From Clostridia bacterium (lineage in GTDB: Bacteria > Bacillota > Dehalobacteriia > Dehalobacteriales > Dehalobacteriaceae): a stretch of DNA of 47,169 bases. Each line of letters opens with the position of its first letter. The stretch's first letter is position 1. This document shows, in pieces, positions 10,085 through 19,160 of the stretch. The position numbers and the translations under genes are program-made. The stretch is taken from assembly GCA_012838175.1 (NCBI GenBank), contig DUPU01000216.1, positions 1 to 47,169 of the forward strand. The letters are read 5' to 3'. The notes below the pieces were generated by a model, which had not been told where the DNA came from, searched no databases, and was given only the letters and a program-made list of their open reading frames with translations.

Positions 10085-10585
10085 CTACTCATCAAGTCCC
10101 GGAAGCAGTTGTACTATCATTTGTTTTTCCTTGATATCAATTTCCTTAACGATAATTTTTAATGCCGGAATCAATAAATCTTTTTTCCCCGTTCTTCTTA
10201 CCACATAAACATCGTTCGCCCCTGTTTCCAGAATATCCGTTACTTCCCCCAGATAGCTTCCTTCCAAATCATATACCCTAAGGCCTATTATCTGGAAATG
10301 GTAATAATGACCGGGGGAAAGCTCCATTAATTGTTCCCGGTCAATAGTAAGATAACTATTGGTTAATTCTTCCGCCTGATCCCGGTTGTTTACTTTAGCA
10401 AATTTTATTAACAAATACTCTTTTTGTTCCCGAATATTTTCAATTTCCAAATAAGTGTTGCGGGCATCTGACCAAACGCTTTTTGTTTTTTGAAAACGTT
10501 CAGGAAAATCTGTTAAAGGCAGAACCCTTACCTCCCCTTTAACACCATGAGGGGAAAGGACTTTTCCGATAATTATCCGTTCCAT
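10085..10585 (-). CDS. rimM: Ribosome maturation factor RimM
   Basis: RimM binds S19 and helps 16S rRNA 3' domain folding. The N-terminal barrel (IIIGKVLSPHGVKGEVRVLPLTDFPERF) and the C-terminal PRC-barrel (HYYHFQIIGLRVYDLEGSYLGEVTDIL, NDVYVVR, LLIPAL) are both visible. 166 aa is normal. It ends 8 bp before the trmD ATG I chose. A terminator-like hairpin separates it from khpA, so part of its transcription may be attenuated. Confidence 0.95.
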   Translation of the reverse strand: MERIIIGKVLSPHGVKGEVRVLPLTDFPERFQKTKSVWSDARNTYLEIENIREQKEYLLIKFAKVNNRDQAEELTNSYLTIDREQLMELSPGHYYHFQIIGLRVYDLEGSYLGEVTDILETGANDVYVVRRTGKKDLLIPALKIIVKEIDIKEKQMIVQLLPGLDE

Positions 10586-10647
10586 GAAAAATGCCCCTTT
10601 TCTTACAGCCTTTAGCTAATATAAACCTTTTATCATAATTGATGTCA

Positions 10648-10673
10648 AAAAGGGGACAATTTTGCCCCCTTTT
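10648..10673 (-). terminator. Terminator-like hairpin between khpA and rimM
   Basis: Minus strand AAAAGGGG, 10 bases, CCCCTTTT followed by one more T, placed directly after the khpA stop. The stem is strong and the U tract is part of it. It probably acts as a partial terminator within the operon. Confidence 0.5.
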
Positions 10674-10674
10674 C

Positions 10675-10902
10675 TTAGATAATTTCCACGCTTGCTTTTT
10701 TCCCTTCCTTGGTGGCCACCGCTTTAACCACGGTACGAATCGCTTTGGCAATACGTCCTTGCTTTCCAATGACTTTACCCATATCCTCAGGTGCCACCCT
10801 CAATTCCAATACAGTATGCTTGTCTTTTTCCTGAACCTCTACGGAAACTGCATCGGGATTATCCACAAGGGATTTGGCTAAAAATTCTACTAGGTCCCTC
10901 AT
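10675..10902 (-). CDS. khpA: KH-domain RNA-binding protein KhpA
   Basis: A 75-residue single KH domain with the RNA-binding loop GKVIGKQGRIAKAIRTVV. Its usual position is between rpsP and rimM. In Firmicutes KhpA pairs with the Jag/KhpB protein as a global RNA chaperone affecting cell division and sRNA-mRNA pairing. That role is known for relatives and only inferred here. Confidence 0.93.
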   Translation of the reverse strand: MRDLVEFLAKSLVDNPDAVSVEVQEKDKHTVLELRVAPEDMGKVIGKQGRIAKAIRTVVKAVATKEGKKASVEII

Positions 10903-10941
10903 ATTATTTAATTCCCCCCCAGTTTCATGGTTAGGACATAA

Positions 10942-11202
10942 TTATTTTTCCGCAAATTTCTTCAATACACCGGCCTTTTTAAAAAGTGCTTTCACTGTAT
11001 CTGAAGGTGCCGCCCCCTCAGAAAGCCACTTCAAGGCTCTTTCTTCATTAATCTGATATTCCTCCGGGTGTTTGGTCGGATTGTAATACCCAATCTCCTC
11101 AATAAAACGCCCGTCTCTAGGTGAGCGGGAATCTGCCACCACCACTCTGTAAAACGGAGCTTTTTTCGCACCCATTCTTTTTAATCTAATTTTAGTTGCC
11201 AA
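10942..11202 (-). CDS. rpsP: 30S ribosomal protein S16
   Basis: 86 residues starting [25 protein letters not shown], with the [11 protein letters not shown] block, all characteristic of S16. I start it at the TTG at 11202, because AAGGAGGTGAG lies just upstream and S16 proteins begin at exactly this residue. The track start at 11244 adds 14 residues (MPAWLWNL...) that no S16 has. Confidence 0.97.
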   Translation of the reverse strand: MATKIRLKRMGAKKAPFYRVVVADSRSPRDGRFIEEIGYYNPTKHPEEYQINEERALKWLSEGAAPSDTVKALFKKAGVLKKFAEK

Positions 11203-11359
11203 TTTTCTCACCTCCTTGTTTAAGTTCCATAACCAGGCTGGCATCGTTCACATCGTTAACTTCTAACAGACAAGTCATAAGTTCTAATTGTTTATACCTG
11301 AGAAACGCTGCGAACATCGTAAGCTTTGTAAACACCGGTTATAAATTTAAAATATTAAT

Positions 11360-12715
11360 TTACATAAAAGGGAATTTAAAAGGTAGTTTCCCCTTTTTAC
11401 CTTTTTTCATCATGGCACTACCGCTAAACTGCTTCAAAAGCTTTTTAGTTTCTGTAAATTGCTTAATGAGTTTGTTTAAATCCTGAACCTTGGTACCGCT
11501 CCCTGAAGCAATTCTTTGTTTCCTGCTGCCGTTAATAATTTCCGGATGCCTTCGCTCTTGAGGTGTCATAGATTGAATCATCGCCTCAATCTTTATAAAC
11601 TCCTTTTCATCTACCTGTAAATCCTTTAGTTTTTTATTGCTTCCTATACCGGGAATCATACTAATTAAATCCTGAAAAGAACCCATCTTTTTAAATTGCT
11701 GCAGTTGATCCAAAAAGTCCTCGAAAGTAAATTCCGCCTTACGCATTTTTTCTTCCATTTCTTTGGCCTTTTTAGCATCAAAATTAGCCTGAGCCTTTTC
11801 AATAAGAGTTAGGACATCCCCCATGCCCAGAATCCGGGAGGCCATACGGTCAGGGTAAAAAGGCTCCAAAGCATCCAGTTTTTCACCCATACCCACAAAC
11901 TTAATCGGCCTGCCGGTAACCGCTTTGACAGAAAGGGCGGCACCTCCTCGGGTATCCCCATCCAACTTTGTCAGTATCACACCGTCAATACCTAATTCAT
12001 TATTAAAGGACTCTGCTACATTCACCGCATCTTGTCCGGTCATGGCATCAACTACCAGAAGTATCTCATGAGGTTTTACGGCGGTTTTTATATTTTTTAA
12101 TTCCTCCATTAATTCTTCATTAATATGGAGACGTCCGGCAGTGTCAATAATCACAAAATCATTCCCTTTTGCCGCCGCCTGTTCCATGGATTTTTTAGCA
12201 ATTTCCACAGGGCTTAATTCCGTTCCCAGACTGAAAACAGGAATCCCTAATTGCTCACCTAATACCTGAAGCTGTTTCACGGCCGCCGGGCGATAAACAT
12301 CCCCTGCTACCAAAAGAGGTTGCCTGCCCTGTTTTTTTAGGTAATGGGCAAGTTTCCCACCACTGGTGGTTTTCCCGGCACCCTGCAAGCCAACCAGCAT
12401 TACAACCGTGGGAGGTTTAGGGGAAATAATAATTTTGGATTGACTGCTTCCCATCAAAGCAGTTAATTCCTCATGAACAATCTTAACCACATGCTGTCCC
12501 GGAGTCAGGCTTTCCAAAACTTCCTGTCCCACAGCCCTTTCTTTAACCTTGGCGATAAAATCCTTAACAACTTTAAAACTTACATCTGCCTCCAAAAGAG
12601 CAACCCGGATCTCACGCATTGCTTCCGTAACATCTTTTTCCGTAAGCTTACCTTTATTTTTTAGCTTTTTAAAAGTTTCCTGGAGTTTCTCTGCTAAAGA
12701 ACTAAATACAGCCAT
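11360..12715 (-). CDS. ffh: Signal recognition particle protein Ffh
   Basis: The SRP54 GTPase that binds signal sequences through its M domain and docks with FtsY (encoded at 23-24 kb). An N domain is followed by the G domain with GLQGAGKTTSGGKLA, DTAGRLH and TKLDGDTRGGAALS. The methionine-rich M domain has SGSGTKVQDLNKLI, which contacts 4.5S RNA. 451 aa is normal. It follows ylxM after 8 bp, so the two form one unit from the promoter at 13.1 kb. Confidence 0.97.
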   Translation of the reverse strand: MAVFSSLAEKLQETFKKLKNKGKLTEKDVTEAMREIRVALLEADVSFKVVKDFIAKVKERAVGQEVLESLTPGQHVVKIVHEELTALMGSSQSKIIISPKPPTVVMLVGLQGAGKTTSGGKLAHYLKKQGRQPLLVAGDVYRPAAVKQLQVLGEQLGIPVFSLGTELSPVEIAKKSMEQAAAKGNDFVIIDTAGRLHINEELMEELKNIKTAVKPHEILLVVDAMTGQDAVNVAESFNNELGIDGVILTKLDGDTRGGAALSVKAVTGRPIKFVGMGEKLDALEPFYPDRMASRILGMGDVLTLIEKAQANFDAKKAKEMEEKMRKAEFTFEDFLDQLQQFKKMGSFQDLISMIPGIGSNKKLKDLQVDEKEFIKIEAMIQSMTPQERRHPEIINGSRKQRIASGSGTKVQDLNKLIKQFTETKKLLKQFSGSAMMKKGKKGKLPFKFPFM

Positions 12716-12723
12716 GTTAAAAC

Positions 12724-13083
12724 CTACTTTCTTTCCAGTTCATTTATTTCCTGGATGATTTCAGATACCTGATCTAACAACTCTATGTTTTTTGTTTCTC
12801 GGACCAAGGAAACCAGTTTCCCAATCTCTGTTATCCTGCGGCTTTGCTGCTTAAACTTATCAACCAGACGGAGTTTATCTTCATAGCCTTCAAGAATCTT
12901 TTCCGTCCTTTTCAAAAGGTCGTAAACTGCCTGACGGCTGATACCGTATTCTTGTGCAATCTCTGACAGAGACAAATCTTCCCCATAAAACATTTTCATG
13001 ATTTCTTGCTGTTTTTTCGTTAACAACTGTCCATAGAAATCAAATAACATCGCCATGCGGGCCAGTTTTTCTATCTCATTCAC
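12724..13083 (-). CDS. ylxM: YlxM/p13-like HTH protein, SRP-associated
   Basis: A 119-residue DNA-binding-like protein with a sigma-70 region-4-type helix-turn-helix (SLSEIAQEYGISRQAVYDLLKRTE) and LFDFYGQLLTKKQQEIMKMFY at its N-terminus. YlxM is almost always just upstream of ffh in Firmicutes and is thought to modulate the SRP pathway. I start it at the GTG at 13083, with GGTGG five bases upstream. The longer track ORF begins inside the -35 box of the gene's own promoter, so its first 22 residues cannot be real. Confidence 0.9.
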   Translation of the reverse strand: MNEIEKLARMAMLFDFYGQLLTKKQQEIMKMFYGEDLSLSEIAQEYGISRQAVYDLLKRTEKILEGYEDKLRLVDKFKQQSRRITEIGKLVSLVRETKNIELLDQVSEIIQEINELERK

Positions 13084-13120
13084 AACTTCCACCCGCTTGT
13101 TAAGTATTTTTACTTTACAA

Positions 13121-13149
13121 ATTCTATAGGAAAAAGATTCTTTTGTCAA
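13121..13149 (-). promoter_or_regulatory. Sigma-A promoter for ylxM-ffh
   Basis: Minus strand TTGACA, 17 bases, TAGAAT: consensus -35 and a 5/6 -10. It ends about 37 bp before the GTG start of ylxM, and it rules out the longer N-terminus in the ORF track. Confidence 0.85.
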
Positions 13150-13172
13150 GCATACATATCATAAAACCATGT

Positions 13173-13228
13173 AATAAAAAGAGATTAAATAACACCACAT
13201 TCCTTACCGGATGGTGAAATTTAATCTC
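13173..13228 (-). terminator. Strong terminator after the cfa-type gene
   Basis: On the minus strand GAGATTAAAT and ATTTAATCTC form a perfect 10-bp outer stem and CACCA/TGGTG a 5-bp inner stem, followed by TTTTTATTAC. It isolates the methyltransferase gene from the ylxM promoter. Confidence 0.85.
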
Positions 13229-13322
13229 CCCAATTTTATAGTTCCTCCAGCAATTATACCATTTATAAACAATTCTTGAATAAACAATTCCTTAGATTTA
13301 TTGATTAATCTTTAACCTGATC

Positions 13323-14507
13323 TTATTGATAGAGAAATGCTCTGGTCATTTCCAAATTGTTATTCAAACCCTTTGAAAAAAGAATCTGGTGTATATTTAA
13401 TCCCGAAACCCGGAATGAAGCTGCACAGGAATTTAAATATAGGCGCCACATGCGTACAAAACGTTCACCGTATTTTTCCCTAACTTTCTCTACATGTTTT
13501 TCAAAATTCTTAGCCCAAAAGTCAAGTGTTTTTGCATAATGCAAACGCAAACTCTCTACATCTAACAAATGGAAATCGAAATCCGGAAGATGCCCGATTA
13601 ATTCTCGAATTGAAGGTATATACCCTCCGGGAAAAATGTATTTCAAAATCCATTTATTGCACGGTCCTTCAATTAAACCTGTAATACTGTGCAGCATGGA
13701 TAGGCCTTGGGGAACCAAAAGCTTGTCGACTGCAGCAAAATACTTTGGCAAATTGGCATGTCCGACATGCTCCACCATCCCTATACTAACCACCTTGTCA
13801 AATTTTTCCCCGCTTTTTGCTAAATCACGATAATCCATAAGGCGTACATCTACCTGCCCTGTTAAACCCAGTTCTTCAATCCGCTCTTTGGTTTTCAAAT
13901 ACTGTTCCCGGCTTAAGGTAATACCCGTAGCTTCAACCCCATATTGTTGAGCGGCCCGGATAATCAGCCATCCCCAACCGCTGCCGATATCCAGCAGTTT
14001 TTCTCCCGGTTTCAATTGCAGTTTTTTAAGAGTATAATCAATTTTATTAAGCTGTGCCTGAAACAAAGTATTCTCAGGAGAAGCAAAATAGGCACAGGAA
14101 TAACTCATAGTTTCATCCAGCCAGAGGGCATAAAAGTCATTACCCAAATCATAATGGTGCTGAATGTCTTTTTCCTGTTGTTTCAGAGAAGTTCCTCTCT
14201 TGGGGCGAAACAAGCCTTTAATCTCTTTAAACGCTTTCTTTTGAAAAAAGGAACTGCCCCCATGATAGGCAGCTTCAATAATTTTCTGCAGGTCCCCCTC
14301 AAAATCTATCTTACCGTCCATATAAGCCTCTCCCAGGGCTAAAGATACATCCTTTAAAATTTTAGTTTCCGAGATTTTGTCATGTAAAATAATCTTAAAC
14401 TCCGGCTCGCCTTGACCGTATTTTTCTTCTGTTCCGTCCCAATACCTTACAGCATAAGGGGTCTCCTGCATCATACGAAAAAAGTTTTGAAAGAACTTCT
14501 TTTCCAT
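13323..14507 (-). CDS. cfa: Cyclopropane-fatty-acyl-phospholipid synthase family methyltransferase
   Basis: A SAM-dependent methyltransferase of the CFA synthase/mycolic acid synthase family. KQQEKDIQHHYDLGNDFYALWLD is the family hallmark, followed by the SAM loop LLDIGSGWGWLIIRAA and the active-site stretch SIGMVEHVGHANL. These enzymes add a methylene bridge across unsaturated membrane fatty acids, often in stationary phase or stress. 394 aa is a normal length. ATG at 14507 has AGGCGGTGA upstream; the track start is a GTG inside that site. The exact lipid product is not proven. Confidence 0.9.
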   Translation of the reverse strand: MEKKFFQNFFRMMQETPYAVRYWDGTEEKYGQGEPEFKIILHDKISETKILKDVSLALGEAYMDGKIDFEGDLQKIIEAAYHGGSSFFQKKAFKEIKGLFRPKRGTSLKQQEKDIQHHYDLGNDFYALWLDETMSYSCAYFASPENTLFQAQLNKIDYTLKKLQLKPGEKLLDIGSGWGWLIIRAAQQYGVEATGITLSREQYLKTKERIEELGLTGQVDVRLMDYRDLAKSGEKFDKVVSIGMVEHVGHANLPKYFAAVDKLLVPQGLSMLHSITGLIEGPCNKWILKYIFPGGYIPSIRELIGHLPDFDFHLLDVESLRLHYAKTLDFWAKNFEKHVEKVREKYGERFVRMWRLYLNSCAASFRVSGLNIHQILFSKGLNNNLEMTRAFLYQ

Positions 14508-14553
14508 AAAAATCACCGCCTATCATAATAACTATTGAACAAAGCCTAAGATA

Positions 14554-14582
14554 ATTATAAAACTTTGTGGGTGATTTTTCCA
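14554..14582 (-). promoter_or_regulatory. Promoter for the cfa-type gene
   Basis: Minus strand TGGAAA, 17 bases, TATAAT, about 50 bp upstream of the ATG at 14507. The -10 is perfect and the -35 has 4/6 matches. Confidence 0.55.
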
Positions 14583-14732
14583 TTTGGTTTATATTGATTA
14601 GCAAGCATTTTTTTAAAATATACCTGAAAAATCTTTTCTGCCTCTAAAATTTTTAACTTTTCTTTTGAATGCTCTCTATACTGAATTTTTTTATTTTGAC
14701 CTGCTAAAAAAATATTATGTACCTGGTAATAA

Positions 14733-15584
14733 TTAATTTGTCATAAACACCACCCCAAGTGTATTTGGACCGCAATGAGAGGCAATAGTACATCCCGCCT
14801 GAACAACAAAAATCTCCTTAAAATCAGCCAGTTCTTGAACGGTTTCTTTGACGAGGCTAATGCGCTCGGAAGAAATTCCGGAATGGGTAATAAAAATCCT
14901 ATTTAAATTTAGGTTTTTACAACCACTGATCTTATCTCTGACATATTTCTTTAACACTTTATCCAGGGAACCCCGATATTTTTTTCCCACACACATTTTT
15001 CCCACAGTGCTGTCAACCTCAATGCAGGGTTTAATGCTTAATAAGTTTGCTCCCAACTTGGCAATACCGGAGCATCTTCCCCCGGCATGGATAAAAGTAA
15101 GGGTATCCAGGATAAAGCTGACCTGACTTTTAGCTCTTAGCATGTTTATATCTTCTCTTATTTCCTGAGCAGACATTCCCTGAGATATACGTTCAGCCGC
15201 TTCAATAATCAGCAAGCCGATTCCTGTTGACAGAGTGCGGGAATCAATAGGGTAAACATTTTTTAATTCCTGAGCCGCCAGACAACAATTCTGATATGAT
15301 GAAGAAAATCCGGAACCAAGACTAATATGAATTACTTCATAACCTTCATTTGTCCATTGCTTAAAATACTTAATGTACTCGGCGGGAGTAATCGCAGCAG
15401 TTCTGGGTAAAATCCGCTGCTGACGGTAAACAGCATATATCTCTTCTGCAGTTATGTTCACGCCGTCCAAATATTGCTTATCACCCAAAGAAATATGATA
15501 GGGATAACAATTTACGTGATATCGTTTCATTAATAAATCATCAAGATCACAGGCACTGTCCGCACTAAGAATAATCTTACTCAT
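14733..15584 (-). CDS. DegV family fatty-acid-binding protein
   Basis: DegV/FakB proteins hold a fatty acid and present it to the FakA kinase. The sequence has the DegV opening IILSADSACDLDDLLMKRY, then TPAEYIKYF, ISLGSGFSSSYQNCCLAAQ and DSRTLSTGIGLL. LDTLTFIHAGGRCSGIAKLGANLLSIKP and the final NTLGVVFM are also typical. 283 aa is normal. It lies 225 bp upstream of the cfa-type gene on the same strand; both act on fatty acids, though the cfa gene has its own promoter. No fakA is visible here. Confidence 0.92.
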   Translation of the reverse strand: MSKIILSADSACDLDDLLMKRYHVNCYPYHISLGDKQYLDGVNITAEEIYAVYRQQRILPRTAAITPAEYIKYFKQWTNEGYEVIHISLGSGFSSSYQNCCLAAQELKNVYPIDSRTLSTGIGLLIIEAAERISQGMSAQEIREDINMLRAKSQVSFILDTLTFIHAGGRCSGIAKLGANLLSIKPCIEVDSTVGKMCVGKKYRGSLDKVLKKYVRDKISGCKNLNLNRIFITHSGISSERISLVKETVQELADFKEIFVVQAGCTIASHCGPNTLGVVFMTN

Positions 15585-15906
15585 TTAGCTCACTCCGTTT
15601 GTCTCAATAACATTTTAATCAGACTGTTTTACTTGTTTTAAAATCTGTTAAAAGTCTCTTCATAAATATTAGATTGATTATTACTATCCTGCTCACTTCC
15701 ACGATTTTATGTTACAAAAGTTCTACCGGGAGAAACATGGTTTAAAATTAAATATCGACAACAATCGATTATTTCTACTTGTTACAAGCCCATTATATAC
15801 ATTATCCAATATTCTTATTAAAAACAAGAATAAATATTTTTGCCCGAGAAAAATTACAAAAAATCTAAGATATGACATTGATATGACATTCTTTTACATC
15901 GCCTTC
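15585..15906. other. Intergenic region between degV and the riboswitch
   Basis: An AT-rich divergent spacer. The 76-aa plus-strand ORF in the track (15709-15939) runs through the promoter and into the riboswitch start and resembles no protein I know. I see no terminator here. Confidence 0.4.
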
Positions 15907-15935
15907 TTGCATCCCGCTAGAATTTATGGTAAATT
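15907..15935 (+). promoter_or_regulatory. Probable promoter of the Mn2+ riboswitch transcript
   Basis: TTGCAT, 17 bases, TAAATT (4/6 matches in each box), ending about 20 bp upstream of the aptamer. Placement supports it more than sequence strength. Confidence 0.5.
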
Positions 15936-15954
15936 ATGATTATCAAGTACTATT

Positions 15955-16034
15955 CCGTGAGGGAGTAGTTTACGCAGCATTTGCTGTGGGGATAGGCCAA
16001 CATCCTGAACTGATAATTGGTTCTGGCTTACCTT
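15955..16034 (+). ncRNA. yybP-ykoY (manganese) riboswitch aptamer
   Basis: The conserved 5' loop GGGAGTAG and the second conserved loop GGCCAACAT are both present, and the element ends in GGCTTACC. Helices can be drawn: P1 GTGAG/CTTAC, a CAGCA/TGCTG hairpin and a GAAC/GTTC hairpin. A clear terminator follows, then a P-type ATPase gene. Known members bind Mn2+ and turn on exporters or P-type ATPases when Mn2+ is high. Identification is from recalled consensus, not a covariance model. Confidence 0.82.
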
Positions 16035-16041
16035 AAAAAAC

Positions 16042-16083
16042 AAGACTCATGGGTGGTTTTAGAACTGCCTATGAGTCTTTTTA
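16042..16083 (+). terminator. Riboswitch expression-platform terminator
   Basis: AAGACTCAT and ATGAGTCTT form a 9-bp stem, continued inward by a partly paired GGGTGG/CTGCC region and followed by TTTTT. It lies 10 bases after the aptamer, so Mn2+ binding probably decides read-through into the ATPase gene. Confidence 0.85.
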
Positions 16084-16251
16084 TAATTGTATACATGGAA
16101 AACCTGTTTGGCCCCGTATATTTTTATCTAAATAGGGGGAACAACTTATTAAACTTCATACAAAGGAGTTGATCACATCCGATGTAGATGAAATATTAAA
16201 AGAAAGAACTCAAGCAAAATCATAAATATTTTTAAAGGAGATGTGTTGCGC

Positions 16252-18918
16252 ATGTGGTTTTCAAAATCTCCGGAAGAGGTTTTAAAAGAGTTTGACGTAA
16301 ACCCTTCTACCGGTCTTTCCAGCGAGGAAGCAAAAACAAGAATCGAAAAGTACGGTGAAAACAAGCTTAAAGGAAAACCTAAGAAAAGCATTATTTCTTT
16401 ATTCTTTGCCCAATTAAAGGATATGCTGATTTATGTTCTTTTGGGAGCTGCCCTGATCACCATTGCTATAGGTGAATATGTAGACGCAATAATCATTCTT
16501 TTAGTTGTTGTTTTAAATGCCGTGATAGGAGTGGTACAGGAATATAAGGCGGAAAAAGCAATAGAAGCCTTGCAGCAAATGGCTACTCCGAAATCTTTGG
16601 TGAAACGGGATGGAGAAGTTAAAGAAATCAGTTCCGAAGAAATTGTACCGGGAGATATTGTAGTTTTAGATGCCGGGAGATATGTGCCGGCTGATCTTAG
16701 ATTAATTGACAGTGTTAACCTGCAAATAGAAGAATCAGCTCTTACGGGCGAATCTGTTCCCTCAGACAAAAATGCCCGCGATCTCCATGAGGATCCTAAA
16801 ACTCCCATTGGTGACAAGTCAAATATGGCATTTATGTCTACCCTTGTTACCTATGGCAGGGGGGAAGGCGTTGTAGTAGCAACAGCCATGGATACGGAAA
16901 TCGGTAAAATAGCCAAGATTCTGGATGAAGATAATGAAGAAATGACTCCCCTTCAAAAAAGATTAGACGAATTGGGCAGGATTCTGGGATTCCTAGCTAT
17001 TGGAATATGTGCGCTAATATTTGTCATTGCCCTGTTCCAAAAGCGAGATCTATTTGACATGTTCTTAACTGCAATAAGTTTGGCAGTTGCAGCTATTCCG
17101 GAAGGCCTGGCAGCCATTGTTGCCATAGTTTTGGCTTTAGGTGTCACCAGAATGTCCAAGATTAACGCTATTGTTAAGAAACTTCCGGCTGTTGAAACCT
17201 TGGGTTCGGTTAACATTATTTGTTCAGATAAAACAGGGACACTCACCCAGAACAAAATGACAGTAGTGAAGCATTATACACTGAACAATCTTAAAGATGT
17301 GCCGGCTACTGAAACTAGTTTTAAAGCCGATCCTGATGAAGCCGAATTAATCAAGACCTTTGTATTATGTTCCGATGCTACTTACGAAAACGGTCAAAGC
17401 ACAGGAGACCCCACGGAAATAGCCTTAGTGGTATTAGGTGATAAATATCACCTGCCAAAAAGAGAACTAAACGAAAAACATAAAAGAGTGGGCGAAAAGC
17501 CCTTTGATTCAGACAGAAAGCTTATGTCGACTTTAAACGAGGAAGCCGATGGCTACAGGGTTCATACCAAGGGGGCAATTGACAATATATTAAAAATTTC
17601 CACTCATGCTCTTGTAAATGGGAAGATAGTTCCTTTAACCGAAGAAATGAAAGCTACCTATTTAAAAGTTGCGGAAGAGATGTCTGATAATGCACTAAGA
17701 GTTCTGGGTGCCGCTTTCAAAGATACGAAGAGTATTATCCCCCCGGAAGAAATGGAAAAAGACTTAATTGTCATCGGGATGGTAGGAATGATTGACCCGC
17801 CCCGACTGGAGGTTAAGGATTCTATCAAACAAGCGAAAATGGCAGGAATCACTCCCATTATGATTACCGGTGATCACAAGAACACTGCCGTGGCTATTGC
17901 CAAAGAACTGGGCATTGCAGAATCTATTGACCAAAGCCTAACAGGTGCGGAAATTGATCAATTATCGGATGAAGAGTTTTCTGAGAGAATTAACAATTAC
18001 AGGGTATTTGCCCGGGTTTCTCCGGAACACAAGGTTAAGATTGTTAGGGCTTATAAATCCCAAGGCAACATCGTCTCCATGACCGGTGACGGGGTAAATG
18101 ATGCCCCTTCTTTAAAATATGCCGATATCGGTGTGGCTATGGGAATAACCGGTACTGATGTATCTAAAGGTGCCAGTGATATGATCTTAACAGATGATAA
18201 TTTCACCACCATTGTTCATGCTATTGAAGAAGGCCGAAATATCTATAATAATATTAAGAAATCCGTTGTTTTCTTATTGTCATGTAATTTAGGGGAAGTG
18301 ATAACCATTCTGTTCTCTATCCTCTTCTTCTGGCCGGTGCCTCTTCTGCCGACACAAATATTGTGGATAAACTTGATTACCGACTCATTACCTGCTATTT
18401 CCCTTGGCATTGACCCCGGCGATAAAGATGTGATGAGAAAGAAACCAAGAAACCCCAAGGAAAGTTTCTTTGCCCACGGAGCATGGTTAAGAGCCATTAT
18501 TGGCGGTGTATTAATAGGCATCTTAACTTTAACCGCCTTCTACCTGGGATTAATTGAGCACGGCTACACCCTGGGCTCACAAAATATCCCTGAAGATGTT
18601 TTAACTTATGCCAGGACCATGTCCTTTGTGGTATTAGCGGGATCTCAACTGTTCTACTCCTTATCAATGAGAAACGAATATAAATCCATATTCCAAATCG
18701 GAATTTTCTCCAACAAATATCTCATTGGAGCCATCATCATAGGCTTTATCCTGCAAATCGGAGTAATTTCAGTACCCTTCCTGGCAGAAGCTTTTAAAGT
18801 GCAAAACTTAAGCATAATGGATTGGGATATCGTTATATTATTAGCCTTAATCCCGCTAATTGTTAATGAGATCATCAAAATATTCATACGGGCTACTGAA
18901 AGAAGGACAGGCATATAA
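16252..18918 (+). CDS. P2-type cation-transporting ATPase (Ca2+/Mn2+ type)
   Basis: 888 residues with the full P-type set: LTGESVP (actuator), CSDKTGTLTQNKM (phosphorylated Asp), MITGDHK and MTGDGVNDAPSLKYADIGVAMG. The membrane ion-site residues of the SERCA/PMR1 group are visible: PEGL in M4, SCNLGE in M5 and NLITDSLPA in M6. This makes it a Ca2+/Mn2+-type exporter. The Mn2+-type riboswitch upstream favours Mn2+ export, possibly with Ca2+. AAAGGAG is followed by GTG, TTG and ATG in frame. I use the ATG at 16252; TTG at 16246 is possible. It is the only large plus-strand gene in the window. Confidence 0.93.
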   Translation: MWFSKSPEEVLKEFDVNPSTGLSSEEAKTRIEKYGENKLKGKPKKSIISLFFAQLKDMLIYVLLGAALITIAIGEYVDAIIILLVVVLNAVIGVVQEYKAEKAIEALQQMATPKSLVKRDGEVKEISSEEIVPGDIVVLDAGRYVPADLRLIDSVNLQIEESALTGESVPSDKNARDLHEDPKTPIGDKSNMAFMSTLVTYGRGEGVVVATAMDTEIGKIAKILDEDNEEMTPLQKRLDELGRILGFLAIGICALIFVIALFQKRDLFDMFLTAISLAVAAIPEGLAAIVAIVLALGVTRMSKINAIVKKLPAVETLGSVNIICSDKTGTLTQNKMTVVKHYTLNNLKDVPATETSFKADPDEAELIKTFVLCSDATYENGQSTGDPTEIALVVLGDKYHLPKRELNEKHKRVGEKPFDSDRKLMSTLNEEADGYRVHTKGAIDNILKISTHALVNGKIVPLTEEMKATYLKVAEEMSDNALRVLGAAFKDTKSIIPPEEMEKDLIVIGMVGMIDPPRLEVKDSIKQAKMAGITPIMITGDHKNTAVAIAKELGIAESIDQSLTGAEIDQLSDEEFSERINNYRVFARVSPEHKVKIVRAYKSQGNIVSMTGDGVNDAPSLKYADIGVAMGITGTDVSKGASDMILTDDNFTTIVHAIEEGRNIYNNIKKSVVFLLSCNLGEVITILFSILFFWPVPLLPTQILWINLITDSLPAISLGIDPGDKDVMRKKPRNPKESFFAHGAWLRAIIGGVLIGILTLTAFYLGLIEHGYTLGSQNIPEDVLTYARTMSFVVLAGSQLFYSLSMRNEYKSIFQIGIFSNKYLIGAIIIGFILQIGVISVPFLAEAFKVQNLSIMDWDIVILLALIPLIVNEIIKIFIRATERRTGI

Positions 18919-18967
18919 ATTTATAACAATTTAAAGGAACTTGCTTTTAGAATATAGTAAAAAATTA

Positions 18968-19005
18968 AACAACAAAGGGACGATTGACTGTCCCTTTGTT
19001 GTTTT
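18968..19005 (+). terminator. Bidirectional terminator after the ATPase gene
   Basis: AACAACAAAGGGAC and GTCCCTTTGTTGTT form a perfect 14-bp stem with an 8-base loop, followed by TTTTAT on the plus strand and TTTAATTTTTTA on the minus strand. It lies between the convergent ATPase and mtaD genes and can serve both. Confidence 0.9.
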
Positions 19006-19160
19006 ATCCGACTACTTAAACCATGTTAAAACCCCATAAGAGGATTACCCTATTCTACTCTTCAGCTTAGCCAAAAAACTAATTCACTAATAACGGAAAA
19101 CAAATAACAAAACTTGTTCCCTTGGAAGAGGATTCCACCTAACTCTCGCTTTGTAACTTT

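Noticed and set aside
15709-15939. 76-aa plus-strand ORF in the track
   Set aside because: It overlaps the riboswitch promoter, has no ribosome site and no recognisable sequence.
16164-16223. Possible 18-codon leader peptide just before the P-type ATPase, after AAAGGAG
   Set aside because: The only in-frame start is a TTG directly touching the GGAG, and the ATG there is followed by a stop. Not a credible gene.
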